A DNA stretch of 64,000 nt from DATARH01 sp036489765 (GCA_036489765.1 DASXFE010000157.1:46330-110329), one strand, 5' to 3'. Counted from the stretch's first letter, positions 8,788 to 18,771 are shown. Numbers and translations are program-made. Notes: generated by a model from the letters alone, not told the origin.

Positions 8788-9579
8788 GTGGCCGGCGAAC
8801 CCGTGCCCGCGGTGCCGCCCCCCGAACAGGTCGGGGGCGGCGCCGAGACCATCCTCAGGACCGATGCACTGACCGTCCGCTTCGGTGGACTCACGGCGCT
8901 CAACCGCGTCGATTTCGCGGTCGGGCGCGGCGAGGTACGGGCGATCATCGGGCCGAATGGCGCGGGGAAGAGCACGTTCTTCAACTGCCTGACCGGCGTG
9001 CAGCGGCCTACCGCCGGCGCGATCCTGTTAAACGGCATCGACGTCAGCGGCATGCCGCCCAACCAGATCTCGCAGCGCGGCATCGCTCGCTCGTACCAGA
9101 TCACGAATATCCTCCCTAACGCGACCGCGCTGGAGAATGTGCGGATCGCCGCGCAGTCGCGTCGGCATGCGTGGAATCTCGTGCGTCATCACAAGGATTT
9201 CGCCGACATTCGCGAGAAGGCCGAAGAGGCGCTCGCCGCGGTTGGGCTTCTCGGCAAGGAGGACGAGCTTGCCGCCAACCTGTCGCACGGCGAGCAGCGC
9301 ACGCTGGAGATTGCGATCGCGCTCGCGACCGAGCCGCAGCTCCTCTGCCTCGACGAGCCGACCGCCGGGATGAGCGCGGCCGAGACCCGCGGCACGGTCG
9401 AGCTGATCCGGCGCATCGCCAAGGACCTGACCATCCTGATCGTCGAGCACGACATGGAGGTCGTGATGGGGCTCGCGGACCGGATCACGGTGCTTCACTA
9501 CGGCCAGATCCTTGCCGAAGGTACGCCGGCCGAGATCCGCGAAAACCCACAAGTGCTCGAGGTCTATCTGAAGACATGA
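8788..9579 (+). CDS. livG: ABC transporter ATP-binding protein, LivG type
   Basis: A 263-residue nucleotide-binding subunit of a HAAT-family importer. Walker A is GPNGAGKST, the Q-loop region reads IARSYQITNILPNATALENV, the signature is LSHGEQR, and Walker B is LLCLDEPTAGM followed by the H-loop in LIVEHDMEVVMGLAD. The C-terminal EGTPAEIRENPQVLEVYL is the LivG-type tail. The start is GTG 8788, 15 bases after the binding-protein gene; the first 22 residues are a Pro/Gly-rich extension before the domain proper. Works with LivF as a heterodimer driving the two permeases. Confidence 0.92.
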   Translation: MAGEPVPAVPPPEQVGGGAETILRTDALTVRFGGLTALNRVDFAVGRGEVRAIIGPNGAGKSTFFNCLTGVQRPTAGAILLNGIDVSGMPPNQISQRGIARSYQITNILPNATALENVRIAAQSRRHAWNLVRHHKDFADIREKAEEALAAVGLLGKEDELAANLSHGEQRTLEIAIALATEPQLLCLDEPTAGMSAAETRGTVELIRRIAKDLTILIVEHDMEVVMGLADRITVLHYGQILAEGTPAEIRENPQVLEVYLKT

Positions 9580-9599
9580 GCACCGACGGAATCTGGGCA

Positions 9600-9654
9600 G
9601 CGGGCGTGTCGCCCGCATCCGGCGCCGCTTGCCGGCGAGACGCTCGCGGTCCAA
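9600..9654. repeat. Dispersed palindrome family A, copy 1
   Basis: GCGGGCGTGTCGCCCGC at the left, GCGAGACGCTCGCGGTCC at the right, between livG and livF. The first unit is a complete small palindrome; the second is degenerate. Confidence 0.7.
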
Positions 9655-9667
9655 GGGGCGGTGGGCA

Positions 9668-10387
<720 letters not shown>

Positions 10388-10419
10388 GGATGATGGACGC
10401 TGCCCGTGCCCCGCGTCTC

Positions 10420-10504
10420 GTCATTGCGAGCGAAGCGCAGCAATTTCGGAGGGGCGCGTACTCGGGCCGAGATCGCCGGGTCGCCTCCGGCGCCTCGCAA
10501 TGAC
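10420..10504. repeat. Dispersed palindrome family B, copy 1
   Basis: GTCATTGCGAGCGAAGCGCA at the left and CCGGCGCCTCGCAATGAC at the right. The element lies between livF and livH inside the transporter operon and ends 18 bases before the livH start codon. Confidence 0.85.
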
Positions 10505-10522
10505 ATTGCAACAGGGAACCCG

Positions 10523-11395
10523 ATGCACATTCCGGTCGAGCAAATCCTGATCCAGACGGTCAACGGGGTCGTCACCGGCATGATCCTGGCGCTTGTCTCG
10601 TCGGGGTTGACGCTGATCTTCGGCATCATGGACGTCGTCAATTTCGCGCATGGCGAGCTCTTCATGCTCGGCGCTTATGTCGGCGTCGTCGTCGGGGCGG
10701 CGACTGGCAGCTTCTGGCTCGCACTGATCGTCGCGTCGGTGGTGATGGCGGTGGTCGGCGCGATCATCTACCTGACGACGCTGAGGCCGCTCATCAACCG
10801 CGACCCGCTGACGACCATGCTCGCGACATTCGGCCTGTCGCTTGTCCTGCAGAACTATGCGCTGTGGCAGTTCGGCCCCGTCGCCCGCAACCTGCCAGAG
10901 GCGACGGAGGCCGAGTTCGTCTTCTTTTACCTGCAATACCCGTGGTACCGGCTGCTGATCGCCGCGCTTGCGGGCGCGATCATGGGCGGGCTGTGGCTGT
11001 TTCTCAAATTCGGCACCTACGGCATCTGGATCCGGGCGACCACGCAGGACCGGGTGATGGCTCAGGCGATGGGCATTCCGGTGCCCTGGGTCTTGTGCGG
11101 CGTCTTTGCGATCGGGTCGGCGATGGCGGCCGCGAGCGGGGTGCTGTTCGGCCCCTTGTCGGGCGTCAATTCGCAGATGGGGCTGAGCTGGGTGTTGAAG
11201 GCCTTTATCGTCGTCGTGGTCGGCGGGATGGGGAGCCTCGGCGGATCGATCGCCGCGGCGATCTTCATCAGCCTTCTCGAAGCTTACGCCGCGATCTGGG
11301 TCAGCCCCTCGCAGGCGATCATCGTGTCGTTCGTCGTGCTGATCCTGACGTTGCTGTTCCGCCCGACCGGGCTGTTCGTGCCGACACCGAAATGA
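10523..11395 (+). CDS. livH: ABC transporter permease, LivH type
   Basis: A 290-residue inner-membrane permease with about eight hydrophobic segments. It has the LivH-type opening (ILIQTVNGVVTGMILALVSS, GLTLIFGIMDVVNFAHGE), the conserved TTLRPLINRDPLTTMLATFG region and a VVVVGGMGSLGGSIAAA segment that contacts the ATPases. Although the frame runs on upstream, the first 39 codons would translate a dispersed family B repeat, so I place the start at ATG 10523, 6 bases after an AGGGAA site. It overlaps livM by ATGA. Confidence 0.93.
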   Translation: MHIPVEQILIQTVNGVVTGMILALVSSGLTLIFGIMDVVNFAHGELFMLGAYVGVVVGAATGSFWLALIVASVVMAVVGAIIYLTTLRPLINRDPLTTMLATFGLSLVLQNYALWQFGPVARNLPEATEAEFVFFYLQYPWYRLLIAALAGAIMGGLWLFLKFGTYGIWIRATTQDRVMAQAMGIPVPWVLCGVFAIGSAMAAASGVLFGPLSGVNSQMGLSWVLKAFIVVVVGGMGSLGGSIAAAIFISLLEAYAAIWVSPSQAIIVSFVVLILTLLFRPTGLFVPTPK

Positions 11396-12342
11396 GCCGG
11401 CATCTCGCGATCTACTGGATCGGCTTTGCGATCATCGTGATGCTGTTGGCGGTCGCGCCGCTGGTGCTGCCCGAGTTCTGGCGCCGTTTCCTGACCGAGA
11501 TCCTGATCTGGGGTCTCCTCGCGATGTCGTCCGATCTGTTGATCGGCTATGCCGGGATGATCTCGTTTGGTCATTCGGCATTTTTCGGGCTCGGCATGTA
11601 TGGCGCGGCGATGGCCCTCATCGACGCGCGCCATCCCAACCTCTGGCTCGCGCTGGTCTGCGGGCTTGCCGCGGCGGCGGCGGTGGCCGCCTTTGTCGCC
11701 TATTTCTCGACCCGGCTGCGTGACATCTACTTCACGATCACGACCCTCATTTTCTCGCAGATCTTCTATGTCGTGATCTTCACCTGGACCGCGGTGACCG
11801 GCGGCGAGAACGGGCTCAATTTCCGCCGGCCGCCGCTGGCGATAGACGGGCTTTTCTCGATCCGCTTCACCCCGTCGGTGCTGCATTGGTTCGTGCTCGC
11901 GGTCGTCGCCGGGTCGTACCTGATCCTGCGGCGCCTGACGCAGTCGCCGTTCGGGATGGTGTTGCAATCGATCCGCGAGAACGAGGCGCGGACCCGGGCG
12001 ATCGGCTATCCGGTCGAGCGCTACAAGATCGTCGCCGTGATGCTGTCGGGTCTCTTCGCCGGGCTCGCCGGCGTCCTCTATGCAGTGCAGAACCAGTTCG
12101 CCGCGCCCGATTTCGTGTTCTTTTTCGTCTCGGGCGAGACTGTCATCTACAACGTCATCGGCGGCGTCGGCACGCTGGTGGGTCCGATCGTCGGTGCCGG
12201 GGTGTTCCTGCTGCTGCGCGAGGCCTTTTCGCGCTTCTTCACCGAATTCTACCTGATCCCGCTCGGGGTTATCTTTATCCTGATCGTGTTGTTCCTGCCG
12301 CAGGGCCTGCTCGGGTTCGCCCGCCGCTGGCTGAACCGTTGA
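11392..12342 (+). CDS. livM: ABC transporter permease, LivM type
   Basis: A 316-residue permease, partner of LivH. The start ATG 11392 overlaps the livH stop as ATGA, so translation is coupled. Conserved LivM features are LLIGYAGMISFGHSAFFGLG near residue 50, a TLIFSQIFYVVIFTW segment, GENGLNF, SPFGMVLQSIRENEARTRAIGY with the EAA-like loop, and a C-terminal GVGTLVGPIVGAGVFLLLRE. The longer upstream frame that overlaps most of livH is a shadow. It completes a five-gene importer from 7522 to 12342. Confidence 0.93.
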   Translation: MSRHLAIYWIGFAIIVMLLAVAPLVLPEFWRRFLTEILIWGLLAMSSDLLIGYAGMISFGHSAFFGLGMYGAAMALIDARHPNLWLALVCGLAAAAAVAAFVAYFSTRLRDIYFTITTLIFSQIFYVVIFTWTAVTGGENGLNFRRPPLAIDGLFSIRFTPSVLHWFVLAVVAGSYLILRRLTQSPFGMVLQSIRENEARTRAIGYPVERYKIVAVMLSGLFAGLAGVLYAVQNQFAAPDFVFFFVSGETVIYNVIGGVGTLVGPIVGAGVFLLLREAFSRFFTEFYLIPLGVIFILIVLFLPQGLLGFARRWLNR

Positions 12343-12358
12343 GCCGAGGAGAAGTCAC

Positions 12359-13141
12359 ATGGCCGTTTCGCTCGTCGCCAAGACCAAATCCGTCCGTGAC
12401 CAGGTCAGCGCCGAAGAGTGGGCGGCGCGCGTCGAACTGGCGGCCGGGCATCGCGTCCTGGCGCATTACGGCGTCAACGACCTGACCTACAACCATTTCG
12501 CGCTGCGAGTGCCGGGCCAGCCGGACCGGATGCTGGTCAAGCGAACCGACTGGATGTTCTGCGAGGTCACCGCCTCGTCGCTGCTGACCGTCGATTTCGA
12601 CGGCAACGTCGTCACCGACACCGATGTACGCACGATCAAGGGCGGGGCCCTCATCATCCATGCCGGGCTGTTGCGGGCGCGGGCCGATCTCAACTCGACC
12701 TTGCATACCCATACTGTCGCCGGCATGGGCGTCGCGGCGCATAAATTCGGCCTCCTGCCGATCAACCAGCATGCACTCCGCTTCTACGGCGAGCTGAAAT
12801 ACCATGCCTTCGAGGGGTTCGAGTTCGACCACGACATGACGCCAAAGCTGGTGCGGGACCTCGAAGGCGGGAAATTCATGATTCTGCGCAACCACGGCGT
12901 CCTCATCTGCGGCGGCAGCACGGCGGAGTGCGTGGTCAATCATCATTGGCTCGAGATGGCATGCCAGGGCCAGATCGCGGCGCTGGCGGCGGGCGAGGGG
13001 AACTATACGGTCCCGAGCAAGGAAGCCTGCGAATACGCCCACGGCCAGTTCATGGAAGCCGGCAGCTTCCTCGAAGGCGGCAAGGACTGGGCCGCCTGCC
13101 TCCGCCTCGCCGACCGCCTCGATCCGTCCTATCGGGATTGA
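12359..13141 (+). CDS. Class II aldolase/adducin family protein
   Basis: A 260-residue protein of the class II aldolase/adducin fold. The zinc-binding histidines are probably those of LNSTLHTHTVAGMGV and the later LRNHGVLICGG; the LTYNHFALRVPG segment is the usual substrate-loop region. Characterised relatives include fuculose-phosphate aldolase and decarboxylases, but many proteins of this length in alphaproteobacteria have no assigned substrate. It begins 16 bases after livM and has a GAGGAGA site before ATG 12359, so it belongs to the transporter operon and probably acts on, or close to, the imported compound. Confidence 0.85.
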   Translation: MAVSLVAKTKSVRDQVSAEEWAARVELAAGHRVLAHYGVNDLTYNHFALRVPGQPDRMLVKRTDWMFCEVTASSLLTVDFDGNVVTDTDVRTIKGGALIIHAGLLRARADLNSTLHTHTVAGMGVAAHKFGLLPINQHALRFYGELKYHAFEGFEFDHDMTPKLVRDLEGGKFMILRNHGVLICGGSTAECVVNHHWLEMACQGQIAALAAGEGNYTVPSKEACEYAHGQFMEAGSFLEGGKDWAACLRLADRLDPSYRD

Positions 13142-13176
13142 AAAAGGTGCTTGCGGAGGCGATCAATCCTGCCGCC

Positions 13177-13255
13177 TTTCCGGCGGAGGCCGGGATCCAC
13201 GGGTCCACCGCTCGTGCGTCTGAAGCGTAGGGCCCGGCCTTCGCCGGGGTGACGG
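13177..13255. repeat. Dispersed palindrome family C, copy 1
   Basis: TTTCCGGCGGAGGCCGGGAT at the left and CCCGGCCTTCGCCGGGGTGA at the right, with a GGATCCACGGGTCCAC core. It lies between the class II aldolase-like gene and the amidohydrolase gene; 105 further bases without an obvious signal precede the latter. Confidence 0.75.
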
Positions 13256-13360
13256 ACGCGGTCTACCGTTCCCGAGGCGCATGCCCGCATGCGGCGAAAG
13301 CGCGGGTGCGATCACGATTGCGTGCTACAGTTTTCGCACGATCGGTTCGGGAGGGATGCG

Positions 13361-15058
13361 ATGGCCTACGATTTGTTGATCAAGAACGGCACAATCGTCG
13401 ACGGCTCGGGGATGCCCGCCTATCGCGGCGATGTCGGCGTCAAGGACGGCAAGATCGCCGAAATCGGCAAATTGTCCAGCCCTGCGGACCGGACCATCGA
13501 TGCCGGCGGCAAGGCCGTCGCGCCCGGATTTATCGACAATCATTGCCATTACGACGCCCAGGTCACCTGGGACCCGCTTTGCACGTTCTCGCCCGAGCAC
13601 GGCGCGACGACGGTCATCTTCGGCAACTGCTCGCTGTCGCTGGCGCCAGTGAAGAAGGGCACCGAGCTGCGGCTCGCCGAGTTCCTCAGCTACGTCGAAG
13701 CGATCCCGATGGACGTGCTCAAGACCATCGAGTTCGACTGGGAGACGATCCCGCAATACATGGACCGGCTCGACAACCATCTCGGCATCAATATCGGCAA
13801 TCTGATCGGCCATACCGCCGTCCGCCATTACGTGATGGGCGACGACTGCCAGAAGCCCGGCGCGACCGAGGCGCAGATCAAGGCGATGCAGGATGTCGTT
13901 CGCGACGGCATGGCCGCCGGGGCGCTCGGCCTGTCGGTATCGCGCGAGAAAGGGCATTTCGACCCGCAAGGCACGCTGATTCCGGCGCTCTGGGCTGACG
14001 AGAGCGAAATCTTCGCGCTCTGCGACGTGCTGCGCGACATGGGCACCGGTACGGTCCAGGCCGGCGGTGGCCAGTATGTCGAGCTGAAGGATGGCATGAT
14101 GCGCCGGCTCGCCGAATCGTGCGGCCGTACCGTGGTCTACAACAGCCTGTCACAGACGATGCGCCGCCCCGACGAGTGGAAGATCCACATGGCGCGCATC
14201 GAGGAAACCGCGGCGATGGGTATTCGTGCCTATCCGATGTGCAGCCCGAATCGGGTCACGCAAGACTTCACGATGAAGAACACCCAGGTGTTCCGCGGCC
14301 TGCCGACTTGGCACCCGATCCTCTTGATGCCGAACGACGAGAAGCTGCGCCTCTACGCCGACCCCGAAATTCGCGCGAAACTCCACCAGGAAGCAGTCGT
14401 CAACAAGCCCGACAGCGCGGTCGGTATCTCGAAGACCTGGTGGAATTACATCTGGGTCAACGAGCCGGCGCTCGAAAAGAACCGCTGGATGCAGTTCAAG
14501 TCGATCGGCGAGATCGCTGAAAAGCAGGGCAAGACCGTCATCGACGCCCTCCTCGACCTCGTCGTCGAGGAAAAGCTCGAAACCCGCCTGCTGCAAGCCG
14601 AGAACAACATCGACGACGAGGCTCTCAGCAAGATCCTGACCCACCCGAACGCGGTGATCGGGCTCGGCGACGGCGGCGCGCATGTGCAGTTTCACGGCGG
14701 CTACGGCTACATCACCAAGCTGCTCGGCGAGTGGGTGCGCGAGAAGCAGGTGATGACGCTGGAGCAGGCGGTGCGGCGCCTTACCTTCGACTCGGCCACG
14801 ACCTTCGGCCTCTACGATCGTGGTCTGTTGCGGCCCGGCATGGCGGCCGACATCGTGATCTTCGACCCGGCCACCGTGAAGTGCGGCAAGGAAGAGGTCG
14901 TCCACGACTTCCCGGCCGGCGGCTGGCGCATCAAGGAAACCTCCGAAGGCGTCTCGCACACGATCGTCAACGGCCAGATCCTGCTCGAAGACAAGAAGCA
15001 CACCGGTGCGCTTCCCGGTCGGGTGATGCGTAACAGCCACTGGCACGCCAACCACTAG
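13361..15058 (+). CDS. Amidohydrolase family protein, N-acyl-D-amino-acid deacylase type
   Basis: A 565-residue amidohydrolase (group 3) resembling D-aminoacylase. The N-terminal small beta-domain reads YDLLIKNGTIVDGSGMP with VKDGKIAEIGK, followed by the metal-binding APGFIDNHCHYDAQ (HxH). NCSLSLAPV and GLGDGGAHVQFHGGYGY (catalytic Asp, His) are seen later, and the C-terminal return of the beta-sandwich is RPGMAADIVIFDPATV. Enzymes of the group remove the acyl group from N-acyl-D-amino acids or hydrolyse related amides. ATG 13361 has a GGGAGGGAT site before it. The spacer from the class II aldolase gene contains a family C repeat. Confidence 0.88.
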   Translation: MAYDLLIKNGTIVDGSGMPAYRGDVGVKDGKIAEIGKLSSPADRTIDAGGKAVAPGFIDNHCHYDAQVTWDPLCTFSPEHGATTVIFGNCSLSLAPVKKGTELRLAEFLSYVEAIPMDVLKTIEFDWETIPQYMDRLDNHLGINIGNLIGHTAVRHYVMGDDCQKPGATEAQIKAMQDVVRDGMAAGALGLSVSREKGHFDPQGTLIPALWADESEIFALCDVLRDMGTGTVQAGGGQYVELKDGMMRRLAESCGRTVVYNSLSQTMRRPDEWKIHMARIEETAAMGIRAYPMCSPNRVTQDFTMKNTQVFRGLPTWHPILLMPNDEKLRLYADPEIRAKLHQEAVVNKPDSAVGISKTWWNYIWVNEPALEKNRWMQFKSIGEIAEKQGKTVIDALLDLVVEEKLETRLLQAENNIDDEALSKILTHPNAVIGLGDGGAHVQFHGGYGYITKLLGEWVREKQVMTLEQAVRRLTFDSATTFGLYDRGLLRPGMAADIVIFDPATVKCGKEEVVHDFPAGGWRIKETSEGVSHTIVNGQILLEDKKHTGALPGRVMRNSHWHANH

Positions 15059-15147
15059 AGGCGGCGGCAATTGGGCGCGCGGCAGGGGGTTGACCCTGCC
15101 GCGCCGCTCTTATTCCCTGGGGAGCAAGAAACCTGGGGAGACGCCGC

Positions 15148-16206
15148 ATGTGGCCGTCAAACACGCTGACCGAACGCCTCAATCTCAAATTTCCGATCTT
15201 CCAGGCGCCGATGGGCAGCGCCAGCACGCCGGCGCTGGCGGCGGCGGTGACCAATGCGGGCGGGCTTGGCGGCCTCGGCATGTGGAACCGCACCGCCGAG
15301 CAGGCCGGTCGCCGCATCGCCGGGTTTCGCCAGCAAAGCGGCGGTACCCTCAACGTCAATTATCCCCTCTGGCCTGACCCTGCCGCCACGCCGGAGGCGA
15401 CCGAGGCGATGCGACAGCATCTGCAAGCGCAGTACGACCAGCGCGGCCTCGGCGCCGTACCGCAGCCGGGCGGCCAGGTCAGCGATGTCGGCCGAGATCA
15501 CATCGCGCTGCTGCTCGAGACCAAGCCGGAGGTCGTGAGCTTTCATTTCGGCATGCCCGAGCCGGGCGTGATGACAGCGATCAAGGCGGCCGGCATCTTT
15601 GTCATGTCGAGCGCGACGACGGTCGCGGAGGCGCGGGCCTTGGAGGCGCAAGGCTGTGACGCGATCATCGCCCAGGGCACCGAGGCCGGCGGCCACCGCG
15701 CGACCTTTACGGACGTCGGGATCGGCAGCCAGCCGGGGCTCTTTGCGCTATTGCCGCAGATCGTCGACGCGGTGTCGGTGCCGGTGATCGCCGCCGGCGG
15801 CATCGCCGACGGACGCACCGCGGCGGCCGCGATCATGCTGGGGGCGACTGCGGTGCAGCTCGGCACCGCCTTCCTGCGCTGCGAGGAGGCCGAAGTCCGC
15901 GATGCGCACCGCGCCGCACTGGCCGAGGCGGGCGACGACTGCACCGTCGTCAGCGACGTGATCAGCGGCCGGGCGTGCCGCTATATCCGGAACGCCATCA
16001 TCGACGACCTCACCGCGTCCGGATTGCTGCCGCTGCCGGTGCCGGCACAGCAGACGCTCACGCAGCCGCTGGCCAAGGCTGGCGACCGCGACTGGACCGC
16101 ACTGACCTGCGGCCAGTCGGCGGCGCTGACGAAGGAGATGAGCGCCGCCGCGCTGGTCGAGTATATCGCCGAGGAGACGGCCCGCCGGCTTCGCGCCTTC
16201 GTCTGA
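15148..16206 (+). CDS. FMN-dependent nitronate monooxygenase-like oxidoreductase
   Basis: A 352-residue TIM-barrel flavoprotein of the nitronate monooxygenase/2-nitropropane dioxygenase family. It opens with FPIFQAPMGSASTPALAAA and NAGGLGGLGMW, contains the FMN phosphate-binding IIAQGTEAGGHR with the catalytic histidine, and VPVIAAGGIADGRTAAAAI. The family oxidises alkyl nitronates; related proteins are quinone reductases. The start at ATG 15148 follows GGGGAG. It lies 89 bases downstream of the amidohydrolase gene in the same direction, so it may close the catabolic module that starts with the ABC transporter. Confidence 0.88.
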   Translation: MWPSNTLTERLNLKFPIFQAPMGSASTPALAAAVTNAGGLGGLGMWNRTAEQAGRRIAGFRQQSGGTLNVNYPLWPDPAATPEATEAMRQHLQAQYDQRGLGAVPQPGGQVSDVGRDHIALLLETKPEVVSFHFGMPEPGVMTAIKAAGIFVMSSATTVAEARALEAQGCDAIIAQGTEAGGHRATFTDVGIGSQPGLFALLPQIVDAVSVPVIAAGGIADGRTAAAAIMLGATAVQLGTAFLRCEEAEVRDAHRAALAEAGDDCTVVSDVISGRACRYIRNAIIDDLTASGLLPLPVPAQQTLTQPLAKAGDRDWTALTCGQSAALTKEMSAAALVEYIAEETARRLRAFV

Positions 16207-16350
16207 CCGCGCGGCTCCGCCTTACGGGTGCGGCGGGACGGCGGCGAGCTTCAGGAGGCGGCGAAAGCGTGTTTCGCCATCCTTACCCCGCGGACGCCCA
16301 CCAGGAAAAGCGGGAGGTAACCAGGGCGGGAATGGACGGGGACGGAGGCT

Positions 16351-17547
16351 TTACTCGGTCGCGAGCGCCGCGACGCCGGGCAGCTCCTTGCCTTCGAGCC
16401 ATTCGAGAAAAGCGCCGCCCGCGGTCGAGACATAGGTCAGGTCGTCGGTGACGCCGGCGATCGCCAGCGCCGCGACCGTGTCGCCGCCGCCGGCGACGCT
16501 CATCAACTGGCCGGAGCGGGTCAACTCGGCGACCGATTTCGCGACCGCCATCGTCGCCCGGTCAAAGGGCGGTGTCTCGAACGCGCCGATCGGCCCGTTC
16601 CACACCAGTGTCTTCGAGTCGGCGAGCGCGGTGGTGATGCGATGGACCGTTTGCGGTCCGACATCGAGGATCATCGCGTTGGTCGGCACAGCGGTGACGC
16701 CGACCGTACGGGTCAAGACGCCCGGCTCCAGCTTTTCCGCCGTTACCGCGTCGTCGGGCAGGATGATCGAGCAGCCGCGATCGGCCGCGTGGTAAAGGAT
16801 GTCGCGGGCGGTTTGTATCAGGTCGGGTTCGCACAGCGAGCGACCGACCGGCCGACCCTGCGCCGCCAGGAAGGTGTTCGCCATCGCGCCGCCGATCGCC
16901 AGTCGGTCGACCTTGCCGGTGATGAATTTGAGAAGCTCGAGCTTGGTCGATACCTTCGACCCGCCGATCAGCGCCATGACTGGATGCTCGGGGTCCTCGA
17001 GCACGCGGGACAGCGCCTCAAGCTCGGCCTGCATGTTCTTGCCCGCGGCGGCCGGCAGCAGATGGGCGAGGGCGGCAATCGAGGCGTGCGCTCGATGCGC
17101 GGCTGAGAACGCGTCGTCGACATAGGCGTCGCCGAGTTCGGCGAGAGCTTTCGCAAACCCCTCGTCGTTCTTCTCTTCTTCCGGGTGAAAGCGCAGGTTT
17201 TCGAGGAGGGCGACGCCGCCGGGCGGCAGCGCGTCGACGATTTTCCTCGCCTCCGGCCCGACGCAGTCGGTCGCGAAGGCGACGTCGCGCCCGCCGATCG
17301 CCGCGCTCAGCGCCGGTACGATCGGCCTCAGCGACTGGCTGGGGTCGACGCCCTTGGGGCGGCCGAAATGGGACATCACGACGACCCGCGCCTGGCGCTC
17401 GATCAGATCCTCGATCGTTGGCGCGAGGCGATCGATGCGCGTCGCGTCGGTGACTTGGCCGTCCTTGACCGGCACATTGAGATCGGCACGCACCAGCACG
17501 CGCTTCTGGGCGACGTCGAGATCGTCAAGGGTCCGAAATCGCGGCAT
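16351..17547 (-). CDS. pgk: Phosphoglycerate kinase
   Basis: Phosphoglycerate kinase of 398 residues, full family length, transferring phosphate between 1,3-bisphosphoglycerate and ADP in glycolysis and the reverse in gluconeogenesis. The N-domain has KRVLVRADLNVPVKDG, RIDRLAPTIEDL and the substrate-binding VVVMSHFGRPKG; VALLENLRFHPEEEKND follows. The C-domain has ALIGGSKVSTKLELL and the nucleotide-binding SVAGGGDTVAALAIAGV with a closing GGAFLEWLEGKELPGVAAL. It stands alone here; the usual gap and fba partners are not in the window. It is divergent from the methyltransferase gene, with 89 bases between the starts. Confidence 0.97.
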   Translation of the reverse strand: MPRFRTLDDLDVAQKRVLVRADLNVPVKDGQVTDATRIDRLAPTIEDLIERQARVVVMSHFGRPKGVDPSQSLRPIVPALSAAIGGRDVAFATDCVGPEARKIVDALPPGGVALLENLRFHPEEEKNDEGFAKALAELGDAYVDDAFSAAHRAHASIAALAHLLPAAAGKNMQAELEALSRVLEDPEHPVMALIGGSKVSTKLELLKFITGKVDRLAIGGAMANTFLAAQGRPVGRSLCEPDLIQTARDILYHAADRGCSIILPDDAVTAEKLEPGVLTRTVGVTAVPTNAMILDVGPQTVHRITTALADSKTLVWNGPIGAFETPPFDRATMAVAKSVAELTRSGQLMSVAGGGDTVAALAIAGVTDDLTYVSTAGGAFLEWLEGKELPGVAALATE

Positions 17548-17636
17548 GAAATTGTGCCCCTTTGGTTCAACCGCTGGATTAAAGCCGAGCGCTCGGGCAT
17601 TGCAAACCCGGCGCGTGGTGATACCTGTTGCGCATC

Positions 17637-18674
17637 ATGGCATCCTCATTCGACAGGCTGGTTTTTGGGGCGGGACAGGCGGCGCGCATAGGGTGGTTCT
17701 TCGGCCAGAAGATCCTGGCCCAGCGGGTCGCGCGACCCTTGCCCATTCCCGAACACCTAAGCGGACGGCGGGTTCCCGACCGGCGCCGGCTGCTTTCCGA
17801 CCTCCGCAAGCTGTTGGTACAGGATTGGCGCAACATCGAGGCCGGGCATTATTTGCCGCCCGATGACTGGCGCGGCAGCCCGGCCGATGCGCTCAGGCAG
17901 GCCGTCGATTTCTTTGCGGACCTCCGCGATGTCGAGGCGCTGCGCCACGGTGAGCGCGGCGACCGTCGGATCGATGAGGCCCCGCCGGGGAAGTACCCGC
18001 GCTACTATCTGCAGAAATTCCATTTCCAGAGCGACGGGTATCTCAGCGCCGCTTCGGCCGAGCGGTACGACTACCAGGTCGAGATCCTGTTCGGCGGCGG
18101 CGCGGCAGCGATGCGGCGGCAGGCGCTGGTGCCGCTGCGGCAGGCCGTGGCCGGACAGCCGGGCGGCGCGAAGCTGCTCGATCTGGGCTGCGGCACCGGG
18201 CTGTTTCTGCGTGAGGTGAAGCGCAACCACCCGCGGCTGGCGGTGACCGGTCTCGACCTTTCGGCGCCATATCTGGATGTGGCCTGCCGACGGCTTGCCG
18301 AATGGTCCGGGGTCGAGTTGATCGAAGGCGCCGCCGAATCGATTCCCATGGAAGATGCCTCGTTTGACATCGTCACCTGCGTCTACCTGCTCCACGAATT
18401 GCCACCGGCGGCGCGGCGCGATGTCGCCGCCGAAATCCGCCGCATCCTCAAGCCCGGCGGGGTGTTGATCCTCGTTGATTCGCTCCAGCTCGGCGACGAA
18501 CCCGATTACGACGCGACGCTGGAATGGTTTCCGATCGCCTTTCATGAGCCCTATTACGCCGGTTATCTGAGGGCGGACCTCGATCAATTGATGGCGCCGG
18601 GCCTGACGCCGCTCGACCGCGTTTCAGCCTATTTCTCCAAGGTGTTGACATATCGCCGTAATTTCGATCGCTAA
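17637..18674 (+). CDS. Class I SAM-dependent methyltransferase
   Basis: A 345-residue protein with an N-terminal helical extension (about 165 residues, containing PPGKYPRYYLQKFHFQSDGY and YDYQVEILFGGG) and a Rossmann methyltransferase domain. Motif I is LLDLGCGTGLFLREVKRNHP, motif II ends in GLDLSAPYL, and post-motif EGAAESIPMEDASFDIV and VYLLHELPPAARRDVAAEI are those of the UbiE/Methyltransf_11 group. The substrate is unknown. An in-frame TTG lies 9 bases upstream of ATG 17637; the ATG is preferred. The spacer to pgk serves both genes. Confidence 0.87.
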   Translation: MASSFDRLVFGAGQAARIGWFFGQKILAQRVARPLPIPEHLSGRRVPDRRRLLSDLRKLLVQDWRNIEAGHYLPPDDWRGSPADALRQAVDFFADLRDVEALRHGERGDRRIDEAPPGKYPRYYLQKFHFQSDGYLSAASAERYDYQVEILFGGGAAAMRRQALVPLRQAVAGQPGGAKLLDLGCGTGLFLREVKRNHPRLAVTGLDLSAPYLDVACRRLAEWSGVELIEGAAESIPMEDASFDIVTCVYLLHELPPAARRDVAAEIRRILKPGGVLILVDSLQLGDEPDYDATLEWFPIAFHEPYYAGYLRADLDQLMAPGLTPLDRVSAYFSKVLTYRRNFDR

Positions 18675-18675
18675 C

Positions 18676-18750
18676 CACTAGATATAGTTGCCTGTTGGCG
18701 CCGACATACAAGAATGATACCGTATCTAGTGATGGCAGTGGGGACTGCCA
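18676..18750. promoter_or_regulatory. Palindrome-rich region upstream of gcrA-like gene
   Basis: Three elements sit in the 97-base spacer. A 9-base inverted repeat CACTAGATA (18676-18684) / TATCTAGTG (18723-18731) is separated by 38 bases. A GATACCGTATC palindrome lies at 18716-18726. A perfect 7-bp stem TGGCAGT / ACTGCCA with a GGGG loop occupies 18733-18750, about 20 bases before the ATG. ATGATACC and ATGATACG also form a direct repeat. No GANTC methylation site is present. This could be an operator or an mRNA hairpin; function is inferred only. Confidence 0.35.
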
Positions 18751-18771
18751 CATGATACGGGGTCGGGGGCC

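Noticed and set aside
10864..11391. Upstream extension of livM
   Set aside because: It overlaps livH in another frame and has no LivM similarity; the coupled ATG at 11392 is the start.
18660..18771. CcrM methylation (GANTC) site before gcrA
   Set aside because: No GANTC occurs in the spacer, so control by methylation could not be supported here.
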